Positions 56,408 to 64,000 of a stretch of DNA of 64,000 nt are shown one piece after another (position 1 is the first letter of the stretch; the number at the start of each line of letters is the position of its first letter). Source of the DNA: Massilia sp. YIM B02769 (GTDB lineage: Bacteria > Pseudomonadota > Gammaproteobacteria > Burkholderiales > Burkholderiaceae_D). Location of the stretch: assembly GCF_030411995.1 (NCBI RefSeq), contig NZ_JASNRC010000001.1:62001-126000 (forward strand). The letters are read 5' to 3'. The position numbers were made by a program, and so were the translations under genes. Below the pieces are notes generated by a model. It was not told the origin of the DNA. It saw only the letters and a program-made list of their open reading frames with translations, and did not search any database.

Positions 56408-58543
56408 TCACTGCGCGGTCAAACCACGACGCTCGAGCAGCGGCTCGATGATCGGATCACGCCCGCGGAAGTTGCGGAACAGGTCCATCGCATCGGCCGT
56501 GCCGCCGCGCGACAGCAGGGTCTTGCGGAAGTGGTCGCCGTTCTTGCGCGACAGGCCGCCGTTCTCGGTGAACCACTGCACGGTATCGGCGTCGAGCTTT
56601 TCGCTCCACAGGTAGGCGTAGTAGCCGGCCGAGTAGCCGCCGTTCATCGAGTGCGAGAAGTAGGTCGTGCGGTAGCGCGGCGGCACCGGTGCGAAGTCGA
56701 CGCCGGCATCCTTCAATGCCTTGGCTTCGAAGGCGAGGACGTCGGTCGGGATCTGGGCCGGGGTCAGCTGGTGCCAGCGCTGGTCGAGCAGCGAGGCCGA
56801 CAGGTATTCGGTGGTCACGAAGCCCATGTTGAACTTCTTCGAGGCGACCACTTTATCCAGCAGCTCCTTCGGCATCGGCGCGCCGGTCTTGTGGTGCTTG
56901 GCGTAGTTGGCCAGCACTTCCGGCCAGGCCGCCCACATCTCGTTGACCTGCGACGGGTACTCGACGAAGTCGCGCGGCACGTTGGTGCCCGAGAAGTGCG
57001 GGTACTTCACGTCCGAGAACATGCCGTGCAGCGCGTGGCCGAATTCGTGGAAGGCGGTGCGCACTTCGTCGTAGGTCAGCAGCGTCGGCTCGCCGGCGGC
57101 CGGCTTCGGCACGTTCAGGTGGTTCGCCACGACCGGGTGGCGGTTCAGCAGGTGCGACTGCGAGACGTACTCGTTCATCCAGGCGCCGCCCTGCTTGTTG
57201 GCGCGCGCATACGGGTCGAAGATGAAGATCGCCAGCTGCTTGCCGTCGGCATCCATCACGTCGAAGGTGCGCACGTCCGGGTCATAGGTCGGCAGGTCCT
57301 TGCGCTCCTTGAAGGTGATGCCGTATTCCTTGGTGGCGGCGAAGAAGACGCCGTTCACCAGCACGCTGTTCATCTCGAAGTAGGGACGCAGCTGGCTTTC
57401 GTCGAAGTTGTACTGGGCCGCGCGCACCTTGTCGGTGTAGAAGGCCCAGTCGTGGGCGGCGATCTGGAAGCCGCCCTTCTCGGCGTCGACGATCTTCTGC
57501 ATCTCGGCCGCTTCTTTCTTCGCGTTGTTCACGGCCGGCTTGGCCAGCTCGGCCAGCAGTTTATTGACGGCGGCCGGGTTCTTCGCCGTTTCCAGTTCCT
57601 GCGAATAGGCGGCGTAGTTCGGGTAACCCAGCAGGGTGGCGCGTTCGGCGCGCAGGCGGACCAGTTTCAGCACCAGGTCGCGGCTGTCGAATTCGCCGCC
57701 GCGGCTGCCGCGGGCCATCGATGCGGCCTGCAGGCGCTCGCGCACCGCGCGGTTGGTCAGGCTCGACAGCGGCGGCTGGATCGTGGTGTTGACGATGGCG
57801 ATGACGTACTTGCCGTCCATGCCGCGCTTTTTCGCTTCGGCGGCGGCGGCCGAGATCTCGGCGTCCGACAGACCGGCCAATTCTTCGCGGGTGTTCACCA
57901 CCAGCGCCGATGCATTGGCTTCCTTCAGCACGCGCTGCGAGAACTCCGATTGCAGCGAGGCGATCTGGCCGTTATAGGCCTTCAGCTTTTCCTTGTCGGC
58001 GTTCGAGAGCTTGGCGCCGGCGCGCACGAATTCCTTGTAGTAGCGCTCCAGCAGGTGCTTGGCTTCGGCGTCCAGGCCCAGCTTGTCGCGCTTGGCGTGC
58101 AGGGTCTCGACGCGCTTGAACAGGTTCGGGTTCAGGTAGATGGCGTCGCCGTGGGCGGCCAGCTTCGGCGACATCTGGCTGTCGACGGCGTTCAGGCGGT
58201 CATTCGTGTTCGCGGTCTGCAGGTTCGAGAACACGGCCGCCACGCGCGACAGCATCTGGCCCGAGCGCTCCATCGCGACGATGGTGTTCTCGAAGGTCGG
58301 CGCGGCCTTGTTGTTGGCGATGCTGGCCACTTCGCGCAGCTGCTCGCGCATGCCGGCTTCGAAGGCCGGGACGAAGTGCTCGTCCTTGATCTTGTCGAAG
58401 GCCGGGTAATTGAACGGCAGGGTGCTGGGCTTGGCGAAGGGATTCGATGCATCCAGGGCAGTGCCGGAACCGGCAGGAGCGGCAAAAGCGGTGCCGGCGA
58501 AGGCCAGGCTGGCCGCGATGATGAGCATGGTTGGGCGTTTCAT
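56408..58543 (-). CDS. Periplasmic M3 metallopeptidase (Dcp-like), copy 2
   Basis: 711 residues, signal peptide MKRPTMLIIAASLAFAGTAF. FHEFGHALHGMFSDVKYP carries HExxH, and PRDFVEYPSQVNEMW the third zinc ligand. The sequence is nearly colinear with copy 1: both start their mature part with SNPFAKPSTL, indicating a tandem duplication. The start ATG 58543 has GAGAGA upstream. Substrates may differ between the two; their active-site regions are conserved. Confidence 0.93.
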   Translation of the reverse strand: MKRPTMLIIAASLAFAGTAFAAPAGSGTALDASNPFAKPSTLPFNYPAFDKIKDEHFVPAFEAGMREQLREVASIANNKAAPTFENTIVAMERSGQMLSRVAAVFSNLQTANTNDRLNAVDSQMSPKLAAHGDAIYLNPNLFKRVETLHAKRDKLGLDAEAKHLLERYYKEFVRAGAKLSNADKEKLKAYNGQIASLQSEFSQRVLKEANASALVVNTREELAGLSDAEISAAAAEAKKRGMDGKYVIAIVNTTIQPPLSSLTNRAVRERLQAASMARGSRGGEFDSRDLVLKLVRLRAERATLLGYPNYAAYSQELETAKNPAAVNKLLAELAKPAVNNAKKEAAEMQKIVDAEKGGFQIAAHDWAFYTDKVRAAQYNFDESQLRPYFEMNSVLVNGVFFAATKEYGITFKERKDLPTYDPDVRTFDVMDADGKQLAIFIFDPYARANKQGGAWMNEYVSQSHLLNRHPVVANHLNVPKPAAGEPTLLTYDEVRTAFHEFGHALHGMFSDVKYPHFSGTNVPRDFVEYPSQVNEMWAAWPEVLANYAKHHKTGAPMPKELLDKVVASKKFNMGFVTTEYLSASLLDQRWHQLTPAQIPTDVLAFEAKALKDAGVDFAPVPPRYRTTYFSHSMNGGYSAGYYAYLWSEKLDADTVQWFTENGGLSRKNGDHFRKTLLSRGGTADAMDLFRNFRGRDPIIEPLLERRGLTAQ

Positions 58544-58777
58544 TGTCTCTCTCACGAATTCGACTTGGGCTGCCCGCGGGATCGCCGCGCGACAGGTGCG
58601 CGGAAGATCATAGCAGGCTTTGTTGCCGTACCGTCACGCTGAAACAAAGTGCTAACAAACGCGCAGGACCGTGTATAGACAGACAAAATACGCTGAAAGG
58701 GCAGCGTCGCCGCCCTCGCTGGCGATGCAAACAGCCCGACGTGCTAGCATCCGCCTCCATCATCGCCTTCTTCCTTC

Positions 58778-60063
58778 ATGCCTCCTACTCTGCTCTCTTC
58801 GTATGATGCCGTCGTCGTCGGCAGCGGCCCCGGTGGCGCCAGCACGGCGCGCGAACTGGCCCGTTCAGGCATGCGCGTGCTGGTGCTGGAACAGGGCAGC
58901 GCCGCCCCGCTGACAGGCACGGTCACCCAGATGGCGGCGATGGCCGCCGTGCCCGGCAAGGGCGCCTACCTGCACCGCGACGCCTCGCTGCTGGTGGGCG
59001 GCATCACCCTCGGCGGCAGCTCGGCCATCAACTTCGCCACCGCCGCCCCGCCGCCGCGAGCCATGTTCGAACGCCACGGCATCGACCTGGCCCCGGCCCT
59101 GAACGCATTGCGCGCCGAACTGCCGATGGCGCCCTGCCCGACGCCCTGGTCGGCCCGATGGCCGCGCGCATGATGACGGCGGCACGCGCCCTGGCGCTCG
59201 ACTGGCACAAGCTCGACAAGATGATCCGCCCCGCTGCCTGCCGCAGCGGCTGCTGGCGCTGCGTCTACGGCTGCCCCTACGGCGCCAAGTGGACGGCGCG
59301 CGACTTCATCGACGATGCCTGCCGCGACGGCGCCACGCTGGCCGACCAGGCCCGCGTCCTGCGCGTGCTGGTGGAAAATGGCCGCACCACCGGTGTGGAA
59401 GCGCAGATCGGCGGCGCAGTGCGGACGATTGCAGCGTCCATCGTGGTGTTGGCGGCGGGTGGATTGGGCAGCCCGCGCATCCTGCACGCATCCGGACTCG
59501 GGCTGCGCCGCGTACCCTTCTTCAGCGATCCGGTGGTGGCGGTGATGGGCAGCGTGGACGACATCGACGGCGGCGCCGAAGTGCCGATGACGGCTGGCTT
59601 GAGCCTGCACGACGAGGGCATCGCGCTGGCCGACCTGACCCTGCCGCAACCGATGTATGCGGCGTTCGCGACGCAGGTGGGTAGGGTCGACCGTTTGTTC
59701 GCGCACCGGCGCACGCTGTCGATGATGGTCAAGATCCGCGACGAGATCGGCGGCAGCGTCGGTCCGCGCTGGGCCGACAAGACGCTGCAGGCGAGCGACC
59801 GCAGGAAGCTGGCGCATGGCGTCGGCATGGCGAAGGCGGTCCTGCGCGAGGCGGGCGCGCACCACATCTTCAAGTCCTGGCATTTTGCCGCGCACCCGGG
59901 CGGCAGCGTGCGTATCGGGGATGGCGTGGATGCGGATTTGCAGACGCCGACACCGGGCTTGTTCGTATGCGACGCCTCGGTGATTCCCGAACCCTGGGGC
60001 TTGCCGCCGACATTGACCTTACTCTGCCTGGGCAAGCGCCTGGGCAGCTGGCTCGCTGCCTAG
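58778..60063 (+). pseudogene. GMC oxidoreductase, frameshifted
   Basis: Two frames together make one protein. Frame A (58778-59173) begins YDAVVVGSGPGGASTARELA, the FAD loop, and runs to about LRAELPMAP. Frame B (about 59130-60063) continues LPDALVGPMAARMM through CRSGCWRCVYGCPYGAKW to FKSWHFAAHPGGSVRIG and CDASVIPEPWGLPPT, the family's FAD-binding end. One missing base near 59130-59140 separates them. The stop TAG (60061-60063) is part of a repeat. The CxxxCxxC-rich motif belongs to a GMC subgroup. Not a recognised slippery site, so a mutation or sequencing error is likely. Confidence 0.78.
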
Positions 60064-60096
60064 GGTGGGTGGGTCCGCGTGCGGCTCGAACCCACC
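60061..60096 (+). repeat. Degenerate REP-like palindrome at GMC stop
   Basis: Begins tagggtgggtggg and ends cgaacccacc; the TAG stop of the GMC gene is in its foot. The central part is degenerate. Confidence 0.6.
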
Positions 60097-60099
60097 AGA

Positions 60100-60303
60100 T
60101 TAGTAGTGCGGCGGACGCTCGTTGATCGGGTTCTGCCCCGCTTCCTGCAAATTGCGGATGTGCTCGGCCAGCTTGGCGATCATGGCTTCGAGCTGGTCGA
60201 TCTTGCGCGCCTGCTGGTAGACGATCCCGTTCAGGGAATCGACCAGGTCTTCCTGCTGCGCGAGCTTGATTTCGATGTCGACAAAACGGTCTTCGTGGTC
60301 CAC
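60100..60303 (-). CDS. slyX: SlyX family protein
   Basis: 67 residues from GTG 60303, which has AGGAA at 5-nt spacing. DHEDRFVDIEIKLAQQEDLV begins the coiled coil, and the C-terminus ends ERPPHY, the SlyX hallmark. SlyX is a small coiled-coil protein of unclear role. An ATG at 60342 in the same frame would add 13 residues but has no RBS. Confidence 0.85.
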   Translation of the reverse strand: MDHEDRFVDIEIKLAQQEDLVDSLNGIVYQQARKIDQLEAMIAKLAEHIRNLQEAGQNPINERPPHY

Positions 60304-60366
60304 GGGGGTTCCTGTTTCCGGCTGATTGAATGAGAGCGGCATTATGCCTGTTGGCGGGCGGTGTTC

Positions 60367-60413
60367 GTACGGTGGGGCTTTAGAGGCCGGGGGCCTCTAA
60401 AGCCCCACCGTAC
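60367..60413. repeat. Long perfect REP-like hairpin
   Basis: A 22-bp perfect stem: gtacggtggggctttagagg plus cc (60367-60388) and its complement (60392-60413) around ggg. The outer GTACGGTGGGG is the repeat-family foot while the inner stem is unique to this copy. It could also serve as a two-way barrier between slyX and rep. Confidence 0.8.
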
Positions 60414-60428
60414 AGGTAGCGCTAAAGG

Positions 60429-62510
60429 TCACGCCACCGGATTCGGCGCATCCGGCTTCGGCGTCGCCAGCAAGGCCTTCAAACTGGCCAGCCGGTCCTT
60501 CGGGCTGATGATTTCGCTTTCCTTCGGCGGGGCATCGCCTTCGTCCAGCGCCATCTCCTTGATGAAGCGCGACGGGTCGCAGTGCACCAGCTCCCCGGCG
60601 CGCTTCCTCTTCTTGCACCAGGTGATCTGCAGCGTGCGCTGGGCGCGCGTGATCCCCACGTACATCAGGCGCCGCTCTTCCTGGATGCGCGCGGCGATCT
60701 TCTCGATCGGGTCGTCCGGGTCGCCCTTGTGCGGCAGGATGCCCTCTTCCACGCCCACCAGGAACACGTGCGGATATTCCAGCCCCTTCGAGGCATGCAG
60801 GGTCGACATGCGCACGGCGTCCGGCGTTTCGTCCTGGCCTTCCAGCATGGACATCAGCGCCACCATCTGCGTCAACTCCAGCAGGTTCTTTTCCTCGCCA
60901 TCACGGTCACGCCCGCCGCGGCCGCGTTCCTTCAGCCAGTTGGTGAACTCCAGCACGTTCTGCCACTTGCCCTGCGCCGCACGGTCGTCGAAATTCTCGT
61001 ACAAGTAGTGCTCGTAGTTCATCTCCTTCATCATGTCGTCGAGCACCTCGGCGGCGTTGTCGCCGCTGCCCGACGGACCCGGGCGCGTGGCGCGGTCTTC
61101 GAGGTCGTCGATGAAGCGGCAGAAGTCGCGCAGCGGGTGCAGCTGGCGGTCCTGCAGCTTGGCTTCGATGCCGCCTTTGCCGGCGGCCTCGAACAGCGAG
61201 CAGTTCCACTGGCGCGAGAATTCGCCCAGCACTTCCAGGGTCGCCATGCCGACCCCGCGCTTGGGCGTGGTGACGGCGCGGATGAAGGCCGGGTCGTCGT
61301 CCTGGTTAGCGATCAGGCGCAGGTAGGCAATGATGTCCTTGATCTCGGCTTTATCAAAAAAGCTCTGGCCGCCGGACATGGTGTAGGGAATGCGCTCCTT
61401 GCGCAGCGCCTGCTCCATCACGCGCGCCTGGTGGTTGCCGCGGTAGAGGATCGCGTAGTCCGACCACTTGTTCTTGCGCTGGAAGTGGTCGGCCGAGATC
61501 ATGATCGCCACCTGGTCGGCTTCCTGGTCGTCGTTCTGCATGCCCATCACCTTGATCGGCTCACCCAGGCCGTGTTCCGACCAGAGCGACTTCTCGAACA
61601 GCTTAGGGTTATTGCCGATGACGGCATTCGCCGCCTGCAGGATGCGCGTAGTGGAGCGGTAGTTCTGTTCGAGCTTGATGACGCGTAAATCCGGGAAGTC
61701 GACCTGCAGCGTCTTCAGGTTCTCGACCGAGGCGCCGCGCCAGGCGTAGATGGCCTGGTCGTCGTCGCCGACGGCCGTGAACATCGGCTTCTTGCCGATG
61801 CCGGTGACCAGCAGTTTCACCAGCTCGTACTGGCAGGTATTCGTGTCCTGGTACTCGTCCATCAACAGGTAGCGCAGGCGGCGCTGCCAGCGGTCGCGGA
61901 TCGGGTCATTGTTCCGGAACAGCTCCACCGGCAGGCGGATCAAATCGTCGAAGTCGACCGCCTGGTAGGCCTGCAGGGTCGCCACGTAGCTACGGTAGAC
62001 GCGGCCGGCCTGGGCTTCTTCCTCGTCCTTGGCTTGTTTGATGGCGTCGTCCGGGTCGACCAGGCCGTTCTTCCACAGCGAGATGGCGTTCTGGATGCGG
62101 CGGATTTCCTGCTTGTCAGTGGTGAGGGCGAGGTCGGAGACGATGGTGTAGCAATCGTCGCTGTCCATGATGGAAAACTTGTCCTTCAGGCCGACGCCGG
62201 CCGCTTCCTGGCGCAGGATCTTCACGCCCAGCGAGTGGAAGGTCGAGACGGTCAGCTGCTTGGCCTGCTTCGGCTGTTTCAGCAGCTTGGCGATCCGCTC
62301 CTGCATCTCGAGCGCGGCCTTGTTGGTGAAGGTGAGCGCGGCGATCGTGCGCGGATCGTAGCCGCAATGCTCGATCATGTACGCGATCTTCTGGGTGATT
62401 ACCCGCGTCTTGCCCGAGCCGGCGCCGGCCAGCACCAGGCAGGGGCCGTCGAGATAGAGCACGGCTTCGCTTTGCGGCCCGTTCAGGCCGAACTTTGGTG
62501 CATTGGACAT
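60429..62510 (-). CDS. rep: ATP-dependent DNA helicase Rep
   Basis: 693 residues, MSNAPKFGLNGPQSEAVLY. LAGAGSGKTRVI is motif I, LLMDEYQDTN motif II, GDDDQAIYAWRGA motif III, VIKLEQNYRSTTRIL motif IV, MSTLHASKGLEYPHVFLVG motif V and RRLMYVGITRAQRTL motif VI. This order and the 2A/2B layout match Rep/UvrD superfamily 1A; Rep removes proteins ahead of the fork. The frame is open far upstream of 62510, but no homology continues there. Confidence 0.95.
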   Translation of the reverse strand: MSNAPKFGLNGPQSEAVLYLDGPCLVLAGAGSGKTRVITQKIAYMIEHCGYDPRTIAALTFTNKAALEMQERIAKLLKQPKQAKQLTVSTFHSLGVKILRQEAAGVGLKDKFSIMDSDDCYTIVSDLALTTDKQEIRRIQNAISLWKNGLVDPDDAIKQAKDEEEAQAGRVYRSYVATLQAYQAVDFDDLIRLPVELFRNNDPIRDRWQRRLRYLLMDEYQDTNTCQYELVKLLVTGIGKKPMFTAVGDDDQAIYAWRGASVENLKTLQVDFPDLRVIKLEQNYRSTTRILQAANAVIGNNPKLFEKSLWSEHGLGEPIKVMGMQNDDQEADQVAIMISADHFQRKNKWSDYAILYRGNHQARVMEQALRKERIPYTMSGGQSFFDKAEIKDIIAYLRLIANQDDDPAFIRAVTTPKRGVGMATLEVLGEFSRQWNCSLFEAAGKGGIEAKLQDRQLHPLRDFCRFIDDLEDRATRPGPSGSGDNAAEVLDDMMKEMNYEHYLYENFDDRAAQGKWQNVLEFTNWLKERGRGGRDRDGEEKNLLELTQMVALMSMLEGQDETPDAVRMSTLHASKGLEYPHVFLVGVEEGILPHKGDPDDPIEKIAARIQEERRLMYVGITRAQRTLQITWCKKRKRAGELVHCDPSRFIKEMALDEGDAPPKESEIISPKDRLASLKALLATPKPDAPNPVA

Positions 62511-62768
62511 GGGAATTACTCTTGAGGTCAGCCGGGTATTGTAGCGAAGCCGGCGCGGCTGTGCGCGGCGAACTTGGCGCTTTCTGGCCGCTTCCCGGGA
62601 GCGGCCTGGGCGATCCGGCAATCTTGCTGTGCAAATCTGCAACGCTGGCGCATTGGCCGGGGCGCGCAGGTTGAATTCCGGTATGTCGGCGGCATATGGG
62701 CTGCTTCCTGCGCGATCGGTTACCATCGCCCCATCGCGCCCCGCGCCCATTGCTACGAGCTGACAACA

Positions 62769-63254
62769 ATGAAATTTGAACACCTGATCGAAATTAACGA
62801 CCCGCTCAACCCGCTGATCGACACGATCACCCGCGAACAGCTGTGGCGCGGCCTGGTCATCCGCGCCGAGTCGCCGAAACTGTTCGTGCCGCACCTGGAC
62901 GAGTGCGAGATCGGCGAACGCGAAAGCGGCAGCTTCCAGCGCCGCCTGCGCTATGGCGATTTGGTGGTGCACGACACCGTGATCCTGACCCCGCTGCAGG
63001 AAGTGCGCTATGAGGTGCCGGCGCAGGGCGAGATCCAGGCGTCGCTGCTGACCATGACCATCGAGGCGCCGGATTCGGCGCGGCTGTATGTGCGTTTCGC
63101 ATACGACGACGGCACCGGCGAGCACAGCGATCCTGCCAACAAGATGTACGACGATTTCAAGAAGTCGGCGTATGAGGAGGCGGATATCGATACGGTGCGG
63201 ATCCTGCGGCAGATGGCGGCCGAGGGGAAACTGGATGCGAGTTACCTGAATTGA
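62769..63254 (+). CDS. DUF1857 (SRPBCC, AtaL-like) family protein
   Basis: 161 residues, MKFEHLIEINDPLNPLIDT. LWRGLVIRAESPKLFVPHLD and VHDTVILTPLQEVRYEVP are typical of the small SRPBCC (START-like) DUF1857 family with a hydrophobic pocket. Biochemical role unknown. ATG 62769 is chosen by the family start; the open frame begins earlier. Divergent from rep. Confidence 0.85.
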   Translation: MKFEHLIEINDPLNPLIDTITREQLWRGLVIRAESPKLFVPHLDECEIGERESGSFQRRLRYGDLVVHDTVILTPLQEVRYEVPAQGEIQASLLTMTIEAPDSARLYVRFAYDDGTGEHSDPANKMYDDFKKSAYEEADIDTVRILRQMAAEGKLDASYLN

Positions 63255-63285
63255 GTTAGCGTGTCTGGAGACGTTGGCGTCACCC

Positions 63286-63418
63286 GTACGGTGGGCACTC
63301 CGTGCCCACGCGAAACGACGCGTCGCGATAATGGCTGATCGGTCGATCCGGCCTCATCTCGCTGACGCGTCTCAATGATCATCCATGATGTCTCCCGTGC
63401 GATGGTGAGCGCACCCTA
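63286..63418. repeat. Inverted REP pair directly upstream of the RAYT gene
   Basis: Forward copy 63286-63312 (gtacggtgggcac, tcc, gtgcccacgcg) and a short reverse copy 63403-63418 (ggtgagcg, then caccctac). The second lies 15 bp before the RAYT ATG. REP sequences flanking their transposase gene are the usual arrangement for RAYTs. Confidence 0.75.
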
Positions 63419-63432
63419 CAATCCGCGCCACC

Positions 63433-63972
63433 ATGTCCCGCTACCGCCGCGCCCGTGATGGCCAAACCTATTTCTTCACGCTGGTGTCGTACTGGCGCCG
63501 GCCCATTCTCTGTACAACGCCCATCCGCAATGCCCTACGCTCGGCCCTGATCGAAGTGCGCCAACGCCGCCCTTTCGACATCGATGCCTGGGTGCTGATG
63601 CCGGATCACCTGCATACCATCTGGACCCTGCCGCCGGATGATGCCGACTATTCGACACGCTGGGCGCTTATCAAACGCCTGGTCTCCCGTTCATGCGCGA
63701 CCCAGTTCGACGATGGCTGGCAACCGTCGGCATCACGCATCAAGCACCGCGATGCGAGCATCTGGCATCGCCGCTTCCATGAGCACAGGATTCGCGACGA
63801 GTGGGATTTTGAAAAGCACGTGGATTACATCCATTTCAATCCGGTCAAGCACGGATACGCCGGGAGCGTGGCGGCGTGGCCGTTTTCGACGTTTCACCGG
63901 TATGTGCGCGAGGGCGTGTATCCGGCGAATTGGGGTGGGACGGTGCATGCGCAGCGGGTGGAGTGGGATTAG
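63433..63972 (+). CDS. REP-associated tyrosine transposase (RAYT, Y1_Tnp family)
   Basis: 179 residues. MPDHLH supplies the HUH metal site (His59 and His61), and DYIHFNPVKHGY the catalytic tyrosine (Tyr132), as in IS200-like REP transposases. IWHRRFHEHRIRDE is the conserved RAYT segment between them. Studied RAYTs cut single-stranded REP DNA next to a GTAG foot, and the repeats of this window start with GTAG or GTAC. The gene lacks IS ends and is preceded by an inverted repeat pair. It appears intact, so it may still act on the local repeats (inference). Confidence 0.92.
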   Translation: MSRYRRARDGQTYFFTLVSYWRRPILCTTPIRNALRSALIEVRQRRPFDIDAWVLMPDHLHTIWTLPPDDADYSTRWALIKRLVSRSCATQFDDGWQPSASRIKHRDASIWHRRFHEHRIRDEWDFEKHVDYIHFNPVKHGYAGSVAAWPFSTFHRYVREGVYPANWGGTVHAQRVEWD

Positions 63973-64000
63973 TTCGTGTATGTGGCCGGAATTGGGGCCG

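Noticed and set aside
53868-58642. Two long plus-strand open frames over the M3 peptidases
   Set aside because: They are mirror shadows of the peptidase genes on the other strand.
59130-59145. Programmed -1 frameshift in the GMC gene
   Set aside because: No slippery heptamer or stimulating structure is evident; mutation or sequencing error is simpler.

Overview
This 64 kb window is a GC-rich chromosomal segment of a beta-proteobacterium, probably Oxalobacteraceae and Massilia-like. The basis is codon use, the GTP-type PEP carboxykinase, rdgC, a catalase, CbiX-type cobalamin synthesis and very GC-rich third positions. That placement is inferred from protein style, not from a database search. 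There is no prophage, CRISPR array, rRNA operon or classical insertion sequence. Genes are dense, on both strands, and mostly chromosomal housekeeping or accessory metabolism.

Layout. 1-8.1 kb: a truncated MFS exporter, a DUF3861 protein, a secreted LprI-like protein, two translationally coupled superfamily-1 helicases, a glutathione peroxidase and a DUF1428 protein. 8.2-15.3 kb: a tandem-domain universal stress protein, then a complete Mrp-type Na+/H+ antiporter operon (AB fusion, C, D, E, F, G) held together by 1-4 nt overlaps. 15.3-15.8 kb: two tandem, duplicated 60-residue secreted peptides with four cysteines each. 16-27.3 kb: a cobalamin-riboswitch-controlled, minus-strand cobalt uptake and corrin-ring operon (cbiMNQO-cobM-cbiX-cobH-cbiD-cobL-cobI-cbiG-cobE-cobJ-ferredoxin) in which almost every junction is a 4-nt overlap. 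27.4-31.3 kb: divergent ssb and uvrA. 31.6-42.3 kb: a mixed block with SDR, small P-loop protein, pckG, hydroxyacid dehydrogenase, asparaginase-like protein, catalase, rdgC and dinB with a consensus LexA box. 42.7-48.6 kb: a subtilisin-like protease, a TonB-dependent receptor and a glycerate 2-kinase. 48.7-49.2 kb: tRNA-Val and tRNA-Asp with promoter and terminator, followed by a duplicated tRNA-Asp 3' end. 49.4-64 kb: a diguanylate cyclase, a YgiQ radical-SAM protein, DUF4404 and VF530 proteins, two tandem M3 metallopeptidases, a frameshifted GMC oxidoreductase, slyX, rep helicase, a DUF1857 protein, and a REP-associated tyrosine transposase (RAYT).

The most distinctive signal is a dispersed family of small palindromic repeats. 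Each starts with a GTAG or GTAC foot followed by a GGTGGG-type hairpin. They sit almost exclusively in intergenic gaps, often as inverted pairs. They look like the REP/BIME substrates of the RAYT encoded at the right end, whose own gene is preceded by an inverted pair. Three genes end with a TAG stop codon that is itself the TAG of a repeat's GTAG foot. Inner stem sequences differ between copies but remain self-complementary, so selection or mechanism appears to preserve the hairpin rather than its sequence.

Functionally, several loci concern stress and repair: SOS-linked dinB and possibly uvrA, ssb, rep, rdgC, catalase, glutathione peroxidase, universal stress protein and Mrp antiporter. The cobalamin locus is the main biosynthetic module and uses early-cobalt-insertion (anaerobic-type) enzymes.
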